The translations under genes were made by a program, and so were the position numbers. Source: Methylacidiphilum kamchatkense Kam1 (GTDB lineage Bacteria; Verrucomicrobiota; Verrucomicrobiia; Methylacidiphilales; Methylacidiphilaceae). From it: a stretch of 64,000 nucleotides of DNA. The notes under the pieces were generated by a model. The model was given only the letters and a program-made list of their open reading frames with translations, was not told the DNA's origin and made no database searches. Shown here in pieces: positions 9,032 to 17,942 of the stretch (position 1 is its first letter; every line of letters starts with the position of its first letter). The DNA is taken from contig NZ_CP037899.1 in NCBI RefSeq assembly GCF_007475525.1, forward strand, positions 682,001 to 746,000, given 5' to 3'.

Positions 9032-9490
9032 TGTTTTTCAAGCTCCTTAGTTTCTAGCGACGGTCAGAACTGCTATTTCCTTAGCTCTGCCCTTTTTTTT
9101 AAGACTTCCTCTCATGCTCCAACGGGTGCCCCTGTGGGAATGGTATCGTCTATAATTAACTAGTTCTTAGCCGATTAGTCAAAGCTCCTTTTCATCCTAA
9201 AGTTATCTCTTATGCTAGTGCCATTTCTCATGTAAATAAAAACCCATTTGTTGCTGACTAAACTTGAGTCATTTCAAAACTGTTAAGAATTCTAACTATT
9301 GGCATAGGCAAAGAGACCGGAGTATTTTACACACAGAATTTCTTCTTGGACAAGTCCATTGAAAACAAATCCTACTTTTGCAAAAAGAAAAAAAACATAG
9401 GCTGAGCCAAGCAAATTTTACCGCTTTAAAATAGGGTAATTCTTTAGGAAAGGGTAGGTAGGTTGGGGAGCTCAGGGGTGAATAAATTAA
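8902..9490 (-). repeat. Copy A of a diverged comF-accD direct repeat
   Basis: This stretch (accD 5' end plus decayed comF) matches 13978-14750 in the same orientation, clearly more than four bases in five over the best parts (for example 9041-9185 against 14105-14250). Copy A keeps a working accD and a ruined comF. Two internal deletions of roughly 155 and 40 bases distinguish it from copy B. Confidence 0.85.
9047..9490 (-). pseudogene. Decayed comF (phosphoribosyltransferase) copy
   Basis: Aligns by eye with the intact comF at 14112-14810. The shared blocks include the 3' end with the stop (TAA here, TGA there), the PRPP-loop region, the 'SQQQTGLSFLE'-coding stretch and the 'FVFSGLVQEV'-coding stretch. 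A deletion joins bases equivalent to about 14380 and 14537, a second removes part of the N-terminal zinc region, and small indels and stops break the frame. It therefore cannot make a ComF protein. It lies directly upstream of accD in the position that comF would have held in an ancestral comF-accD pair. Confidence 0.85.
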
Positions 9491-9499
9491 ATAACCCAT

Positions 9500-10099
9500 G
9501 AATTACCTTGATTAAGCTGTAGAAAGATGGTTACGGTAATGGCTTCTTGAACGCATATGGGTGGAATAATAACTATTATCGAGTCGTAACGGCTGATTCG
9601 ATTGTTGGATATGCTGGTAATTACCAGAAATTGGGTTAGAAAAAGCCATAAAGATAGAATAAATAAATCTCTTTCTTTTTGATTCGATAGACTAATTATT
9701 CCAAATAGTATTATGAATCATTTCAAAATAATCCAGTCTGATGCTTTTTTATAAAAAAAAATAAGAAAGAGTACTTGGAAGCCGAATTTCTTCGATAAGT
9801 TTGGTTAGATCGTTAGACACTTTCAATCTTCTTCATAAATATCTTTTAGATTTATGACCGAATAGTGCATTGGCCGCTTGATAGTTATTGGCTTCCCTGA
9901 CCCGCAAACCCGACTACTCAAGCCTTCCTAGACCATCTAGCTATTCCATTTTTCTTACATAGATCGTTTCTATACAAGATAGTGCTGTATGCGATTATGA
10001 CATATGCGCAATAATTTAACAATAAATATGTAACACATATGCCATACTACTGACACATATATGTAATAAAAACGACATATAAAATTAACATAGTAAAGC
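9500..10099. other. 600-base intergenic region with a short coding remnant and repeated CATAT motifs
   Basis: No intact gene. A 37-codon plus-strand fragment (9526-9639) looks coding: Gly/Asn/Tyr-rich ('DGYGNGFLNAYGWNNNYY') and ends in TAG, but a stop sits two codons before it, so it is at best the tail of a lost gene. The 100 bases before the TonB receptor contain four CATAT-type motifs (see separate entry). The rest shows nothing I can name. Confidence 0.4.
9999..10080. promoter_or_regulatory. Cluster of CATAT(G) motifs upstream of the TonB receptor
   Basis: Four similar motifs occur: gacatatg at 9999-10006, acacatatg at 10033-10041, acacatatatg at 10053-10063 and gacatat at 10074-10080. 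The two central ones are 20 bases apart, about two helical turns, and one contains the palindrome acatatatgt. This could be an operator array or simply an A+T-rich promoter region. No standard Fur box is visible. Confidence 0.3.
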
Positions 10100-12919
10100 T
10101 TGAAACGATATATTGTGCATTCTTATAAGCACTTTATGCACATACGTTGTCTATGTCTTACTTTTTTCCTACTTGGTAGCACTTATTGTGTAGTTGCCAC
10201 TGAGACAGAGTTACTAGAGAATAACAGATCGACTTCATTGTTGAACGAAGGTGTGCAGAATCCTTCATCTACGCTAGGTGGTGGTCCTGGGAATTGGGAT
10301 AGTATCCCGGAAGATCCACATTCGGCATCCTCACCTTATGGTGACACGAATCTGCAGGTAAGTGATTTAGGAAACCTCCAACCATTACTTGCGCAAAACC
10401 AATCAACCCCACCTCCTTCTTCTTCCTCTTCAACCTCTTCCGGAGGTCAAACCGTCACTATGCCCGAAACCATTGTATCGACGACAAACGATTCGGTTCT
10501 TCCATCTAACTATGAGATCAACTCAGTATACGGAATGCCAATAAACATTATCGATACGCCGAGAAGTGTTCAGGTGATAACTCAGCAAGAAATCCAGCAG
10601 TCTGCTTTCATTTCTCAAAATGTCATGTCCCTCATGTATATGGCTCCTGGACTTTATATGGGAACCACGTTCGGAGAGTTTTCTGTTCCCAACATCCGCG
10701 GCATGCCAGCCAATAAATATATCAACGGGATGCTCTCCTTCTTGCCTGGAACTGGATACGAGGGTGGCCCTATGAATATGAACGACTTTGATCAGATCAA
10801 TATCGTTCAGGGACCGACCATGCCGAGCCTTCTCTCTATTCGAGCTGCTGGTGGCTATCTCGACATTCAGACCAAACGGCCCTACTGGGATGGATTCCAC
10901 GGTTATGCGACTGTTATGGAGGGCATGTATGACCAAAACCTCTGGCAGGCCGATGTGGGAGGCCCTATCAATGATAAGCTTGCCTTTCGGTTCAGCTATC
11001 TGGGCAATTACTCGGGTAACTATTATTATAATGATTATCTTCATAATCAGGCCTTTTATGGGGCATTGAGTTTCCGTCCTTACGAAAACTACGAGATCTT
11101 CTTCAATAATTCATTCTACACAGAGGGCTATAACGAAATTGGTGGAATTAACCGGCCTACTCAGCAGCTTATCTCCAACCATGAATATCTTTCTGCTTTT
11201 ATACCGAACGTATTTTTAGGCCCACCAGTTTTTGTTGATCACCATAAGGTCAACTATAATATTGGACCGGAGTTGTATAACTATGGGGTTTCTGTTCTAC
11301 CAAAGTATTATAACACCATTCACTATGTTCCTTTATCAGCAATTGGTGGCTATCGCGCAAATCTTTTAAATCCTGGCTCTGGAGGATTCGTAGTCAGTGA
11401 GAGGGGTCAGATTATTCAGAGGATTAACATCGATGAAGGATTTCAGGTCATCAACAATAGCAACTTTGAATGGTTCACCTATAATTATCAAAATTTTACG
11501 CCTTATAATATCTATACACCTGGCTCTTGGGTAGGACAAAACAATACGTCATTTCTCCTTAACTTCGACACTCCTATCGGAGGTGACAGGGAAACACTAG
11601 CAGAAGAAAAAGGGGATCAGAGCGACCAAAAAAATCTTCCCCTAAAGAAAAAGCAACCGTTCCGGATTCACCATACAGTTAATACAGGATTTGAAGTCGA
11701 TTATGCCAATATGATTGTCTACGAGGGCGACTTCGAACAGACTTTTAATCCGTGGAATATGGGTCCATTGGCAGATGCGGTCTACCCTTCCTATTTTCAG
11801 TATAACCTGCCTGGTAGGCCTTGGTTTACCAAATACCTCTATCAGGATGTTCCGATTCCTGGCCGTCCCGGTCAGGTGTTTAATCCTGGCAATTTTAGTT
11901 CGACTGATTCCGAGACCTGGTACTTGCGACCTTACTGGCAGCATCAGATTGATTTCGGTGAACACTTTTCTATTTTCATGGGAGCAAGTGTCTTGAGCCT
12001 TATGGGCACAGCGCAGAATCCAGTAGGGACACCCAGCACCTATTATGACTTCGGCGAGGCGCTCCATCCTACCGGAAATTACTTTTCTACTGTTATCCCT
12101 AATTTTGACTTCAGCCCTCGTTGGAAGCCAAATGAGTGGACAACTGTCTATTTTGATTTTCAACAGGCCTATTTAGCTGAAACTGGAGCCTTTTACGGCC
12201 TGTCCCCCTTGACAAGCAATTTCGATCTTCATCTCCATCAGCGACTCTACAGCGGAGGAATTAATTTCAGCCTGCTCAACGGCAAGCTGAACATTTTGAC
12301 CGCAGCCTTTGATCAGGTATTTCAGGAATTAGAATCTTTCAAGAAGGTCCTACTTGTTCCGGTACCAATCGATGTGGTCGGAGGAACAATGCAAGTTGTC
12401 TATCAGCCGGATCGTCATTTATGGCTTGTAGCCAATGCATCGTATATCATGGGTACATTCGACTACGGTCCACCTCTTACTACAGGTCCGAGCATGGATC
12501 AGCCTTATCCAAGCAATTATGTTCTTCTTAATCCAGCGAAATATCCATTCGACCGGTTTGGTTACTTTCCATTTGGGACATATAACTATGTTGGCTGGCC
12601 TAATTTCCAAACCTCGTTCATGGCGACCTATACATTGGATTGTGGGGTTGGTTTTTTTGCATCATTTAACGCTACAAGCCCGCAATATCTCGCTTATGAT
12701 TACCAAGTTAGGATTCCTTGGCAGTATACGCTTAATCTTGGTATTAATTATACGAGTCCTGACAAGCATTGGACAGCCCGAGTATGGTTTTGGAACGTCA
12801 CTGACCAACACAACTGGATGACACTCGGTAGTGGATTTGCAACCTCCTTTGCTAATTATGACGAACTGATGGTTTCTTGGCCATTTTGGATCCAAGGACA
12901 AGTGAGTTACCAATTTTAG
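10100..12919 (+). CDS. TonB-dependent outer-membrane receptor (siderophore-receptor type)
   Basis: 939 residues. Signal peptide ('CLCLTFFLLGSTYCVVA'), a Ser/Pro-rich linker (about 95-115: 'STPPPSSSSSTSSGG'), a TonB-box-like 'PETIVSTT', then the plug: 'NIIDTPRSVQVITQQEIQQS', 'VPNIRGMPANKYINGM', 'INIVQGPTMPSLLSIRAAGG'. The remaining ~650 residues are an aromatic-rich beta-barrel ending in 'QVSYQF' with a terminal Phe. It imports a chelated ligand using TonB energy; ligand unknown. Start is TTG at 10100 or ATG at 10136 (the latter keeps the signal). A Lys/Glu-rich insert near residues 495-520 is unusual. The gene lies between two comF-accD copies. Confidence 0.92.
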   Translation: MKRYIVHSYKHFMHIRCLCLTFFLLGSTYCVVATETELLENNRSTSLLNEGVQNPSSTLGGGPGNWDSIPEDPHSASSPYGDTNLQVSDLGNLQPLLAQNQSTPPPSSSSSTSSGGQTVTMPETIVSTTNDSVLPSNYEINSVYGMPINIIDTPRSVQVITQQEIQQSAFISQNVMSLMYMAPGLYMGTTFGEFSVPNIRGMPANKYINGMLSFLPGTGYEGGPMNMNDFDQINIVQGPTMPSLLSIRAAGGYLDIQTKRPYWDGFHGYATVMEGMYDQNLWQADVGGPINDKLAFRFSYLGNYSGNYYYNDYLHNQAFYGALSFRPYENYEIFFNNSFYTEGYNEIGGINRPTQQLISNHEYLSAFIPNVFLGPPVFVDHHKVNYNIGPELYNYGVSVLPKYYNTIHYVPLSAIGGYRANLLNPGSGGFVVSERGQIIQRINIDEGFQVINNSNFEWFTYNYQNFTPYNIYTPGSWVGQNNTSFLLNFDTPIGGDRETLAEEKGDQSDQKNLPLKKKQPFRIHHTVNTGFEVDYANMIVYEGDFEQTFNPWNMGPLADAVYPSYFQYNLPGRPWFTKYLYQDVPIPGRPGQVFNPGNFSSTDSETWYLRPYWQHQIDFGEHFSIFMGASVLSLMGTAQNPVGTPSTYYDFGEALHPTGNYFSTVIPNFDFSPRWKPNEWTTVYFDFQQAYLAETGAFYGLSPLTSNFDLHLHQRLYSGGINFSLLNGKLNILTAAFDQVFQELESFKKVLLVPVPIDVVGGTMQVVYQPDRHLWLVANASYIMGTFDYGPPLTTGPSMDQPYPSNYVLLNPAKYPFDRFGYFPFGTYNYVGWPNFQTSFMATYTLDCGVGFFASFNATSPQYLAYDYQVRIPWQYTLNLGINYTSPDKHWTARVWFWNVTDQHNWMTLGSGFATSFANYDELMVSWPFWIQGQVSYQF

Positions 12920-12935
12920 TCGGAAAAGAGATACA

Positions 12936-13523
12936 ATGAGCTCACACAGATTCCTAATTCGAGGTTTGGTTTTGTTTTTTCTCTTTGCTATTCCTCTTTG
13001 TGGATTATTCCCTAGGCAAGAGACGAAGTCCACTTCCACCAGATGGCAGCTACAGTTCATCCTTGGAGCTAATGGAGAGGGTAAACAGGCTCAGGCTCTT
13101 TTGCATTCAGGGCATGTGGCAGATGCCGAAAAAGCAGCGGAAGCTGATCTTCATACGATGATGGCGAGAGCTAGCTTTGGCTCATTCAGTCTGCTCCTTC
13201 CCTATAACAATCTTGGAGTGGTCTATGCGACCGAAGGCAAATACTCTGAAGCTCATAAGATGTTTGCTCGAGCTATTGGTCTTGGTCGTGCTGCGGTAAG
13301 CCAGGGAGAAATGTCTAGTGGATATAGCGCTGGTTCTACTTACCGCCAAGCGGGAGCCGGTGGAGGCAAAGGGGTTGTGGTGCAAAAGAAACTACTGGCT
13401 CTCTGTCTTATGAATAATGCCGCTACATTTCGGATGGAAGGGAAAATGGCTGAGGCAGCATCTCTAGAGCACCAAGCACATATCCTTGATCCTAACTTAC
13501 CGCTACCAGCTTCCGATCGCTAG
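12936..13523 (+). CDS. Exported TPR-repeat protein
   Basis: 195 residues, starting 16 bases after the receptor stop, so almost certainly co-transcribed. The N-terminus is a signal or anchor segment ('FLIRGLVLFFLFAIPLCGLF'). Tetratricopeptide-like helices follow: 'QAQALLHSGHVADAEKAAEA', 'LLPYNNLGVVYATEGKYSEA' with 'HKMFARAIGLGRAA', and 'ALCLMNNAATFRMEGKMAEA'. TPRs bind other proteins. Its place behind the receptor suggests a periplasmic partner of that uptake system, but this is inference. A Gly-rich loop ('AGAGGGKG') lies between repeats. Confidence 0.75.
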   Translation: MSSHRFLIRGLVLFFLFAIPLCGLFPRQETKSTSTRWQLQFILGANGEGKQAQALLHSGHVADAEKAAEADLHTMMARASFGSFSLLLPYNNLGVVYATEGKYSEAHKMFARAIGLGRAAVSQGEMSSGYSAGSTYRQAGAGGGKGVVVQKKLLALCLMNNAATFRMEGKMAEAASLEHQAHILDPNLPLPASDR

Positions 13524-13977
13524 TTTCCTTCAGATTCATACCGTATCGAAAACGCCTATGGATGGTTCTTCTTCCTTCTGAACTACTATGACCTCCATAT
13601 TTTAAATAGCCTGTGTTTGCCTGTATTCGATGGAACACTGGAGTGTTTCCTAATTGTACTTTGCGACATTTTTGTTGGTATCCCAGACCTGCAAACTGTT
13701 ATGGTAGTTAGATTGAAGATATGTCTAATTAGTAATCAAGTATGAATTCCTAATAAAAAAAGCTTCAGCCTGTACACTTCAGATGGCCGAGGATCTCTTG
13801 CTGATGCTGAAGAAGAGCAGAAGAGTTTGAAGATGGTGACAAGAAGAAGACCATCGAAGGGAATTCGAACGAGAAAAAGGCGATGATCAAGATCAATGCT
13901 TTCTGGATGTAGGGAATTTCTCTTACGGAAACGGATTGAGGCAAGAGGATGTTCCCTTTGGAGGTCGCATCCATTGT
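13524..13977. other. Intergenic, degraded sequence
   Basis: About 450 bases between the TPR gene and the accD remnant. A minus-strand frame over 13524-13700 stays open for about 60 codons and has a coding look, but I recognise no family and it has no convincing start. Probably gene debris at the right border of the TonB island. Confidence 0.35.
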
Positions 13978-14106
13978 GACAAGAAGGTTATGGAAAAGCA
14001 AATAACAACAAGAAAGGCCTTTTGTCCATAGCCCTTCTGCTATGTCAAGTACTTTGTCTCCAGAAGAAATTTGTGGTTGTTGTCTTTTCTGATTGCTGTT
14101 TTTCAA
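13978..14106 (-). pseudogene. Remnant of accD 5' end (copy B)
   Basis: The minus-strand frame starting at TTG 14106 reads 'QISSGDKVLDIAEGLWTK', against 'QIPSGDKVLDIPEGLWTK' in the true accD at 8198-9031. Similarity continues weakly to about residue 43, where the first zinc-ribbon Cys is already replaced, and then stops. The frame runs to 13765 but its later part is unrelated to AccD. So this is a dead fragment directly behind comF, marking the ancestral comF-accD order. Confidence 0.85.
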
Positions 14107-14750
14107 GCTCCTCAGTTTCTAGCAACGGTCAAAACTGCTATTTCCTTAGCTCTGCCCTCTTTTTTCAAGACTTCCGCGCATGCTTCAACCGTTGCCCCGG
14201 TAAACATTATATCGTCTATAATCAATAAGTTCTTGGCCAATAAGTCAAAACCCCTTTTCAGTCTAAAGCTATCTCTTGTGATAGTACATTTCTCTAGAAA
14301 AGAAAGACCCGTTTGTTGCTGACTAAACTTGACTCTTTTCAAAGCTGGTAAGTATTCTAACTGTTGACGTCGGCAAAGGGAGATTGCGAGTTCTTCAGCC
14401 AAATTAAACCCTCTTTTTCTGAATTTCTTAGGATGCAATGGAACTGGAACAACTCCATGACAACGCCAGCCACCAATATACTTTTTGTACCCTTTTTCTA
14501 ACCATTCTTCAAGAATACCAATAAGATAGTATTCGTTGCGGTATTTTACCCGCTGAATCACTTCTTGGACAAGTCCACTGAAGACAAATCCTGCTCTTGC
14601 AAAAAGAAAAGACCTAGGCTGGGCCGAGCAAATTTTACAGTTTTTAAAATTAGGTAATTCTTTAGGAAAGGGTTGGCAACAGTGATAACAAAAAGGAGGA
14701 TCCAGAGGGTAGATAGGCATGTTGGGAAGCTTGGGTGGTGGATAAATTAA
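13978..14750 (-). repeat. Copy B of a diverged comF-accD direct repeat
   Basis: Direct-repeat partner of 8902-9490, here with an intact comF and a dead accD stub. The repeats bracket the TonB receptor/TPR pair, about 4.5 kb. Extent was judged by eye; the right edge fades near 14750. Confidence 0.85.
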
Positions 14751-14810
14751 AGAAAGAAAACATTGAGCTTCCCTTTGGATTTCCCAGAGTATTTTCTGTA
14801 AAAGATCCAT
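14112..14810 (-). CDS. comF: ComF-family phosphoribosyltransferase-like protein
   Basis: 232 residues. An N-terminal zinc region ('FCYHCCQPFPKEL', 'NCKICS') is followed by 'RAGFVFSGLVQEVIQRVKY', 'GVVPVPLHPKKFRKRGFNLA' (family hallmark) and the PRPP-binding loop 'NLLIIDDIMFTGATVEAC'. ComF proteins are linked to DNA uptake and transformation, biochemical role unsettled. It overlaps the upstream CPBP protease gene by 64 bases, implying coupled expression. A decayed duplicate lies at 9047-9490. Confidence 0.92.
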   Translation of the reverse strand: MDLLQKILWEIQREAQCFLSLIYPPPKLPNMPIYPLDPPFCYHCCQPFPKELPNFKNCKICSAQPRSFLFARAGFVFSGLVQEVIQRVKYRNEYYLIGILEEWLEKGYKKYIGGWRCHGVVPVPLHPKKFRKRGFNLAEELAISLCRRQQLEYLPALKRVKFSQQQTGLSFLEKCTITRDSFRLKRGFDLLAKNLLIIDDIMFTGATVEACAEVLKKEGRAKEIAVLTVARN

Positions 14811-15598
14811 AATATAGCAGAAAAAATTACCAGTATGACACTTTCTTTACTATCAGATAGTAGCCTTTCAGGTTCTATCCAACTTTGGGAATGTACCAAA
14901 AAAACAATGCCCCCATGGATTCCAATGGGCTGCCATATGTTTTTCCCATTTATATAGGCTATTCCTAAAAGGAGGCCGAGCAAAAATAAAATGAGTCCTT
15001 GAATAGAAATCCATTCTAGGCGTAGCACTGGTTGAAACATCTCCAGTAGGACTCGGAAACCACTCCCCAGGTTGAGATGGAAATCAGGATAATTTTGCGG
15101 TTGATTGTTCAAAAAATGGGAAAGAGCAAAAACTCCTGAACTAGCAACCAGAGCAGGGAGCTCTCCAATGGATCTCAGAAAAACTCCAAGCAGTATTCCT
15201 CTCATCATTACCTCTTCAATCAAGGCTACTGCGGCCGCTTTGGAGAAAATTTTGAGACTATCTTCTATTGAACCTGTGGCTTGGGGAAAACGACTGATGT
15301 TGCCAAGAATATCTGGTTCGATAACAAAAGAAAAGCCAACTATGCCTATGGCCCATCCTAAGCCATACAAAAGGGGCCTAAAGACTGGTCTTTTAAAACC
15401 TATATCTTCCCAGCGGTAGAGGCCAAGACGCTTTCGAAAAAGAAAAACTCCTGCCAGCAAAATGATTTCGAGGATTTTGTGATAAAAACGGACAAAAGAA
15501 AGAGGGCCGCTTATCGAGGAAAAAAGAAGATAGGCAAAAGGACTTATGGCTGCTGCTAAGATAAAAGAAAAAAAAATCAGGACCAATAAAAAAACCAC
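14747..15598 (-). CDS. CPBP-family (CAAX-like) intramembrane metalloprotease
   Basis: 283 residues, about seven or eight hydrophobic segments. The ABI/CPBP motifs are visible: 'ALIEEVMMRGILLGVF' (EE-x3-R), 'GVFALSHFLNN' (His) and 'IGIHGGIVFLVHS' (His). These glutamates and histidines are the putative metal and catalytic residues. The substrate is unknown; the family includes prenyl-protein processing enzymes and bacteriocin-immunity proteins. Start appears to be GTG at 15598. It overlaps comF downstream. Confidence 0.87.
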   Translation of the reverse strand: MVFLLVLIFFSFILAAAISPFAYLLFSSISGPLSFVRFYHKILEIILLAGVFLFRKRLGLYRWEDIGFKRPVFRPLLYGLGWAIGIVGFSFVIEPDILGNISRFPQATGSIEDSLKIFSKAAAVALIEEVMMRGILLGVFLRSIGELPALVASSGVFALSHFLNNQPQNYPDFHLNLGSGFRVLLEMFQPVLRLEWISIQGLILFLLGLLLGIAYINGKNIWQPIGIHGGIVFLVHSQSWIEPERLLSDSKESVILVIFSAILWIFYRKYSGKSKGKLNVFFL

Positions 15599-15667
15599 CT
15601 CGATAAGGTAAAGGAAAAACGAAAGGACTTTAAAGAAAAAAGAGAAAGGAAACGCTTCCTCCTTTTT

Positions 15668-16633
15668 CTAGAGCTTTTCTATCCACTGACCTATTTTCCT
15701 ATAACGGAGGTATCGTTTTTCTAACAGTTCCTTAGGGCTTAGGGCTTTTAGCGCTTTTATATTTGAAAGAATATACTCCTTAAGGATTTCGGTGGCTTGA
15801 TCCCAATCCCAGTGAGCAGCTCCTTGAGGTTCAGGAATGATCTGGTCTATAATCCCAAGTTCAAGCAGCTCTTGAGCAGTTAGTTTCAGTAATTTTGCGG
15901 CTTGTGGAGCATGCTTTTTATCTTTCCATAGAATAGCTGCACATCCTTCAGGAGAGATCACCGAATAATAGGCATTTTCCATCATCAAAATTCTGTCAGC
16001 AACCCCTATACCTAAAGCCCCACCACTCCCTCCCTCGCCAATAACCACCGAAACAATGGGCACTGTTAAACCTGACATTTCCATAAGATTCGTAGCTATG
16101 GCCGCTCCAACATGCCTTTCTTCTGATCCAATTCCAGGGTAAGCTCCCGCTGTGTCAATGAATGTAATAATAGGAAGATGAAACTTATTGGCTAGTTTCA
16201 TCAGTCTTAAGGCTTTTCTATAACCTTCGGGAAGAGGACAACCGAAATTCCTGGCTAGGTTTTCTTTGAGTGTTCTTCCTTTCATTTGGCCTATTGCCAT
16301 TGCTTTTATTCCATCAATGGTCAGTAAGCCCCCGACGATAGACAAATCGTTGCCAAAGAGTCTGTCTCCATTAAGTTCAAAAAAATCGGAGGATAACCTT
16401 TTGATGTAATCTAGAAAATAGGGTCTTTTAGGATGGCGAGCAATTTGAACCCTTTGCCATGGACTTAGACTAGAATAAATCGTTTTTTTTAGTTCTTCGA
16501 GTTTGGTATTTAGAATATTTCTTTGTTTTTCAAGTTCTTCAGCGGATAAACCATTGTTGATCTTTAATCGTTCAATTTGTTCGATTACTTCAACAATGGG
16601 CTTTTCGAAATCCAAATAGCCGTTAGAATGCAT
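15668..16633 (-). CDS. accA: Acetyl-CoA carboxylase carboxyltransferase subunit alpha
   Basis: 321 residues. N-terminal helical segment with 'FEKPIVEVIEQIERLK', then 'ARHPKRPYFLDYIKRL', 'ELNGDRLFGNDLSIVGGL', 'TFIDTAGAYPGIGSEERHVG', 'VVIGEGGSGGALGIGVADRI' and 'SPEGCAAILWKD', all standard AccA blocks. It pairs with AccD (8198) to carboxylate acetyl-CoA. Start is ATG at 16633, divergent from ribH with about 95 bases between. It is transcribed toward the CPBP protease and comF. Confidence 0.97.
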   Translation of the reverse strand: MHSNGYLDFEKPIVEVIEQIERLKINNGLSAEELEKQRNILNTKLEELKKTIYSSLSPWQRVQIARHPKRPYFLDYIKRLSSDFFELNGDRLFGNDLSIVGGLLTIDGIKAMAIGQMKGRTLKENLARNFGCPLPEGYRKALRLMKLANKFHLPIITFIDTAGAYPGIGSEERHVGAAIATNLMEMSGLTVPIVSVVIGEGGSGGALGIGVADRILMMENAYYSVISPEGCAAILWKDKKHAPQAAKLLKLTAQELLELGIIDQIIPEPQGAAHWDWDQATEILKEYILSNIKALKALSPKELLEKRYLRYRKIGQWIEKL

Positions 16634-16728
16634 AGAAGGATAGATTTATATTGTTGCTAGCAAACAGTAATAAAATTCCAAATGTGATTATATTTTATCA
16701 TGTCTTTTCATAGAATCTAGAACAATAT

Positions 16729-17163
16729 ATGGATCAGAAGGCACTGTTTCGTTTTGCTATAATAGTTAGTTCCTATCATAAGGAATATACTAGTCGGCTT
16801 GTTGAGTCAGCTTTGGATATCCTTCAAGGACACAAAGTTGATGTCCTTTGGGTGCCGGGGGCATTCGAAATTCCACTGCAGGCCCAAAGACTTGCCCGCA
16901 AAAAAATTTATGACTGCATTCTCTGCTTTGGGATCGTCTGGCAAGGAAAGACAGCACATGCGGCTGAAATCCTTCGAGCTTGTACGGATGCTTTGATGAG
17001 GATAGGGCTTGAAAACGATCTTCCAGTCATTCACGAAGTGCTTTCGATACGTACTGAATCCCAGGCTAAGGCACGGACAATGGGCAAGCTCAACCGAGGA
17101 ATAGAAGGAGCAAAAACGGCCTTGGAAGTATTGTCACTGAAATTTGACAACCCCGAAGCATAG
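16729..17163 (+). CDS. ribH: 6,7-dimethyl-8-ribityllumazine synthase
   Basis: 144 residues, slightly short but complete. Makes the lumazine precursor of riboflavin; forms 60-mers or pentamers in the cytosol. Motifs: 'FAIIVSSYHKEYTSRLVESA', 'VLWVPGAFEIPLQAQRLA', 'GIVWQGKTAHAAEI' (His kept; the usual VIRG is VWQG) and 'PVIHEVLSIRTESQAKARTM' with 'LNRGIEGA'. The Arg-to-Gln change in the third block is a departure from the common pattern. It lies upstream of nusB, a frequent pairing; ribD follows after ftsY. Confidence 0.93.
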   Translation: MDQKALFRFAIIVSSYHKEYTSRLVESALDILQGHKVDVLWVPGAFEIPLQAQRLARKKIYDCILCFGIVWQGKTAHAAEILRACTDALMRIGLENDLPVIHEVLSIRTESQAKARTMGKLNRGIEGAKTALEVLSLKFDNPEA

Positions 17164-17485
17164 TTTCAGTTTTAAGATATTGAAAGTCACGATCAGGTCT
17201 GCTTAAATAACTAGCCCATTTCTTTTTCCTTGAAGAGATAGCCTTCTCATTGTCTCTCTTTTATTTTTGCTTCCATTTTCTGTTTAATTTTTCCCTTCTT
17301 TTTCAGTGTTTATTTTCTTCTTTAGAAGCATTCTAATTTTCCATTTTATTCTTCCGTGTTTTTTTTCTATGTCGGCCAAAGGAGGATTATTTTGTTTTTA
17401 TTGGAATTAAATAGAATATTATGATCCCGTGTCTGACAATCTTCTGCTATCATTTTAACTAAACCTTAAGGGAATGATTCTTCAA
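17164..17485. other. Intergenic between ribH and nusB
   Basis: About 320 T/C-rich bases. It separates ribH from nusB more than usual. An AAGGG ribosome site for nusB lies just before 17474. No convincing terminator or RNA gene was found; there is no RFN-type riboswitch signature that I can recognise. Confidence 0.35.
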
Positions 17486-17917
17486 ATGACAAGCAGGCGT
17501 AAAATTCGAGAACTTATTATTCAATTTCTTTATCAGTGGGAAATGAACAAAGAGAGTCCTTTTGAACAGATACTTAGCCTTTTTTGGGATGTGGCAGAGA
17601 TAAAGGAGGAGGATAAAAAAGTTGTAGAAGAATGGATTAGAGATATTATAAAAAGGAAAAAAACGATTGAAGAAAAGATCAACAGTTATATCAAAAACTG
17701 GAGTCTCGACCGGCTAGCTATTGTGGATAAGTGTATCCTCATGCTAGGCATCTATGAGATTCTTTACAGAAAAGATATTCCTCCAGCGGTAACTATTAAC
17801 GAATCGGTTGAAATTGCCAAAAAATATAGTACAGAGGCATCTGGAAAATTTGTTAATGGGGTACTTGATGCGATCCGCAAGGAATCTGGTAGACAAGCTT
17901 GGGTAACAAGTAGCTAG
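17486..17917 (+). CDS. nusB: Transcription antitermination factor NusB
   Basis: 143 residues from ATG 17486 (an ATG at 17474 would add four). All-helical NusB fold: 'SRRKIRELIIQFLYQWEMN', 'LDRLAIVDKCILMLGIYEIL', 'DIPPAVTINESVEIAKKYS' and 'GKFVNGVLDAI'. With NusE (S10) it binds boxA for rRNA antitermination. The second start fits the family N-terminus better and gives more room after the AAGGG site. It lies 25 bases before ftsY in a likely operon. Confidence 0.95.
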   Translation: MTSRRKIRELIIQFLYQWEMNKESPFEQILSLFWDVAEIKEEDKKVVEEWIRDIIKRKKTIEEKINSYIKNWSLDRLAIVDKCILMLGIYEILYRKDIPPAVTINESVEIAKKYSTEASGKFVNGVLDAIRKESGRQAWVTSS

Positions 17918-17942
17918 AAGGCATGGATAATGGGATGAAGTT

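Noticed and set aside
10523-11044. Long antisense frame inside the TonB receptor
   Set aside because: Shadow of strongly coding sequence; the plus strand has clear plug motifs.
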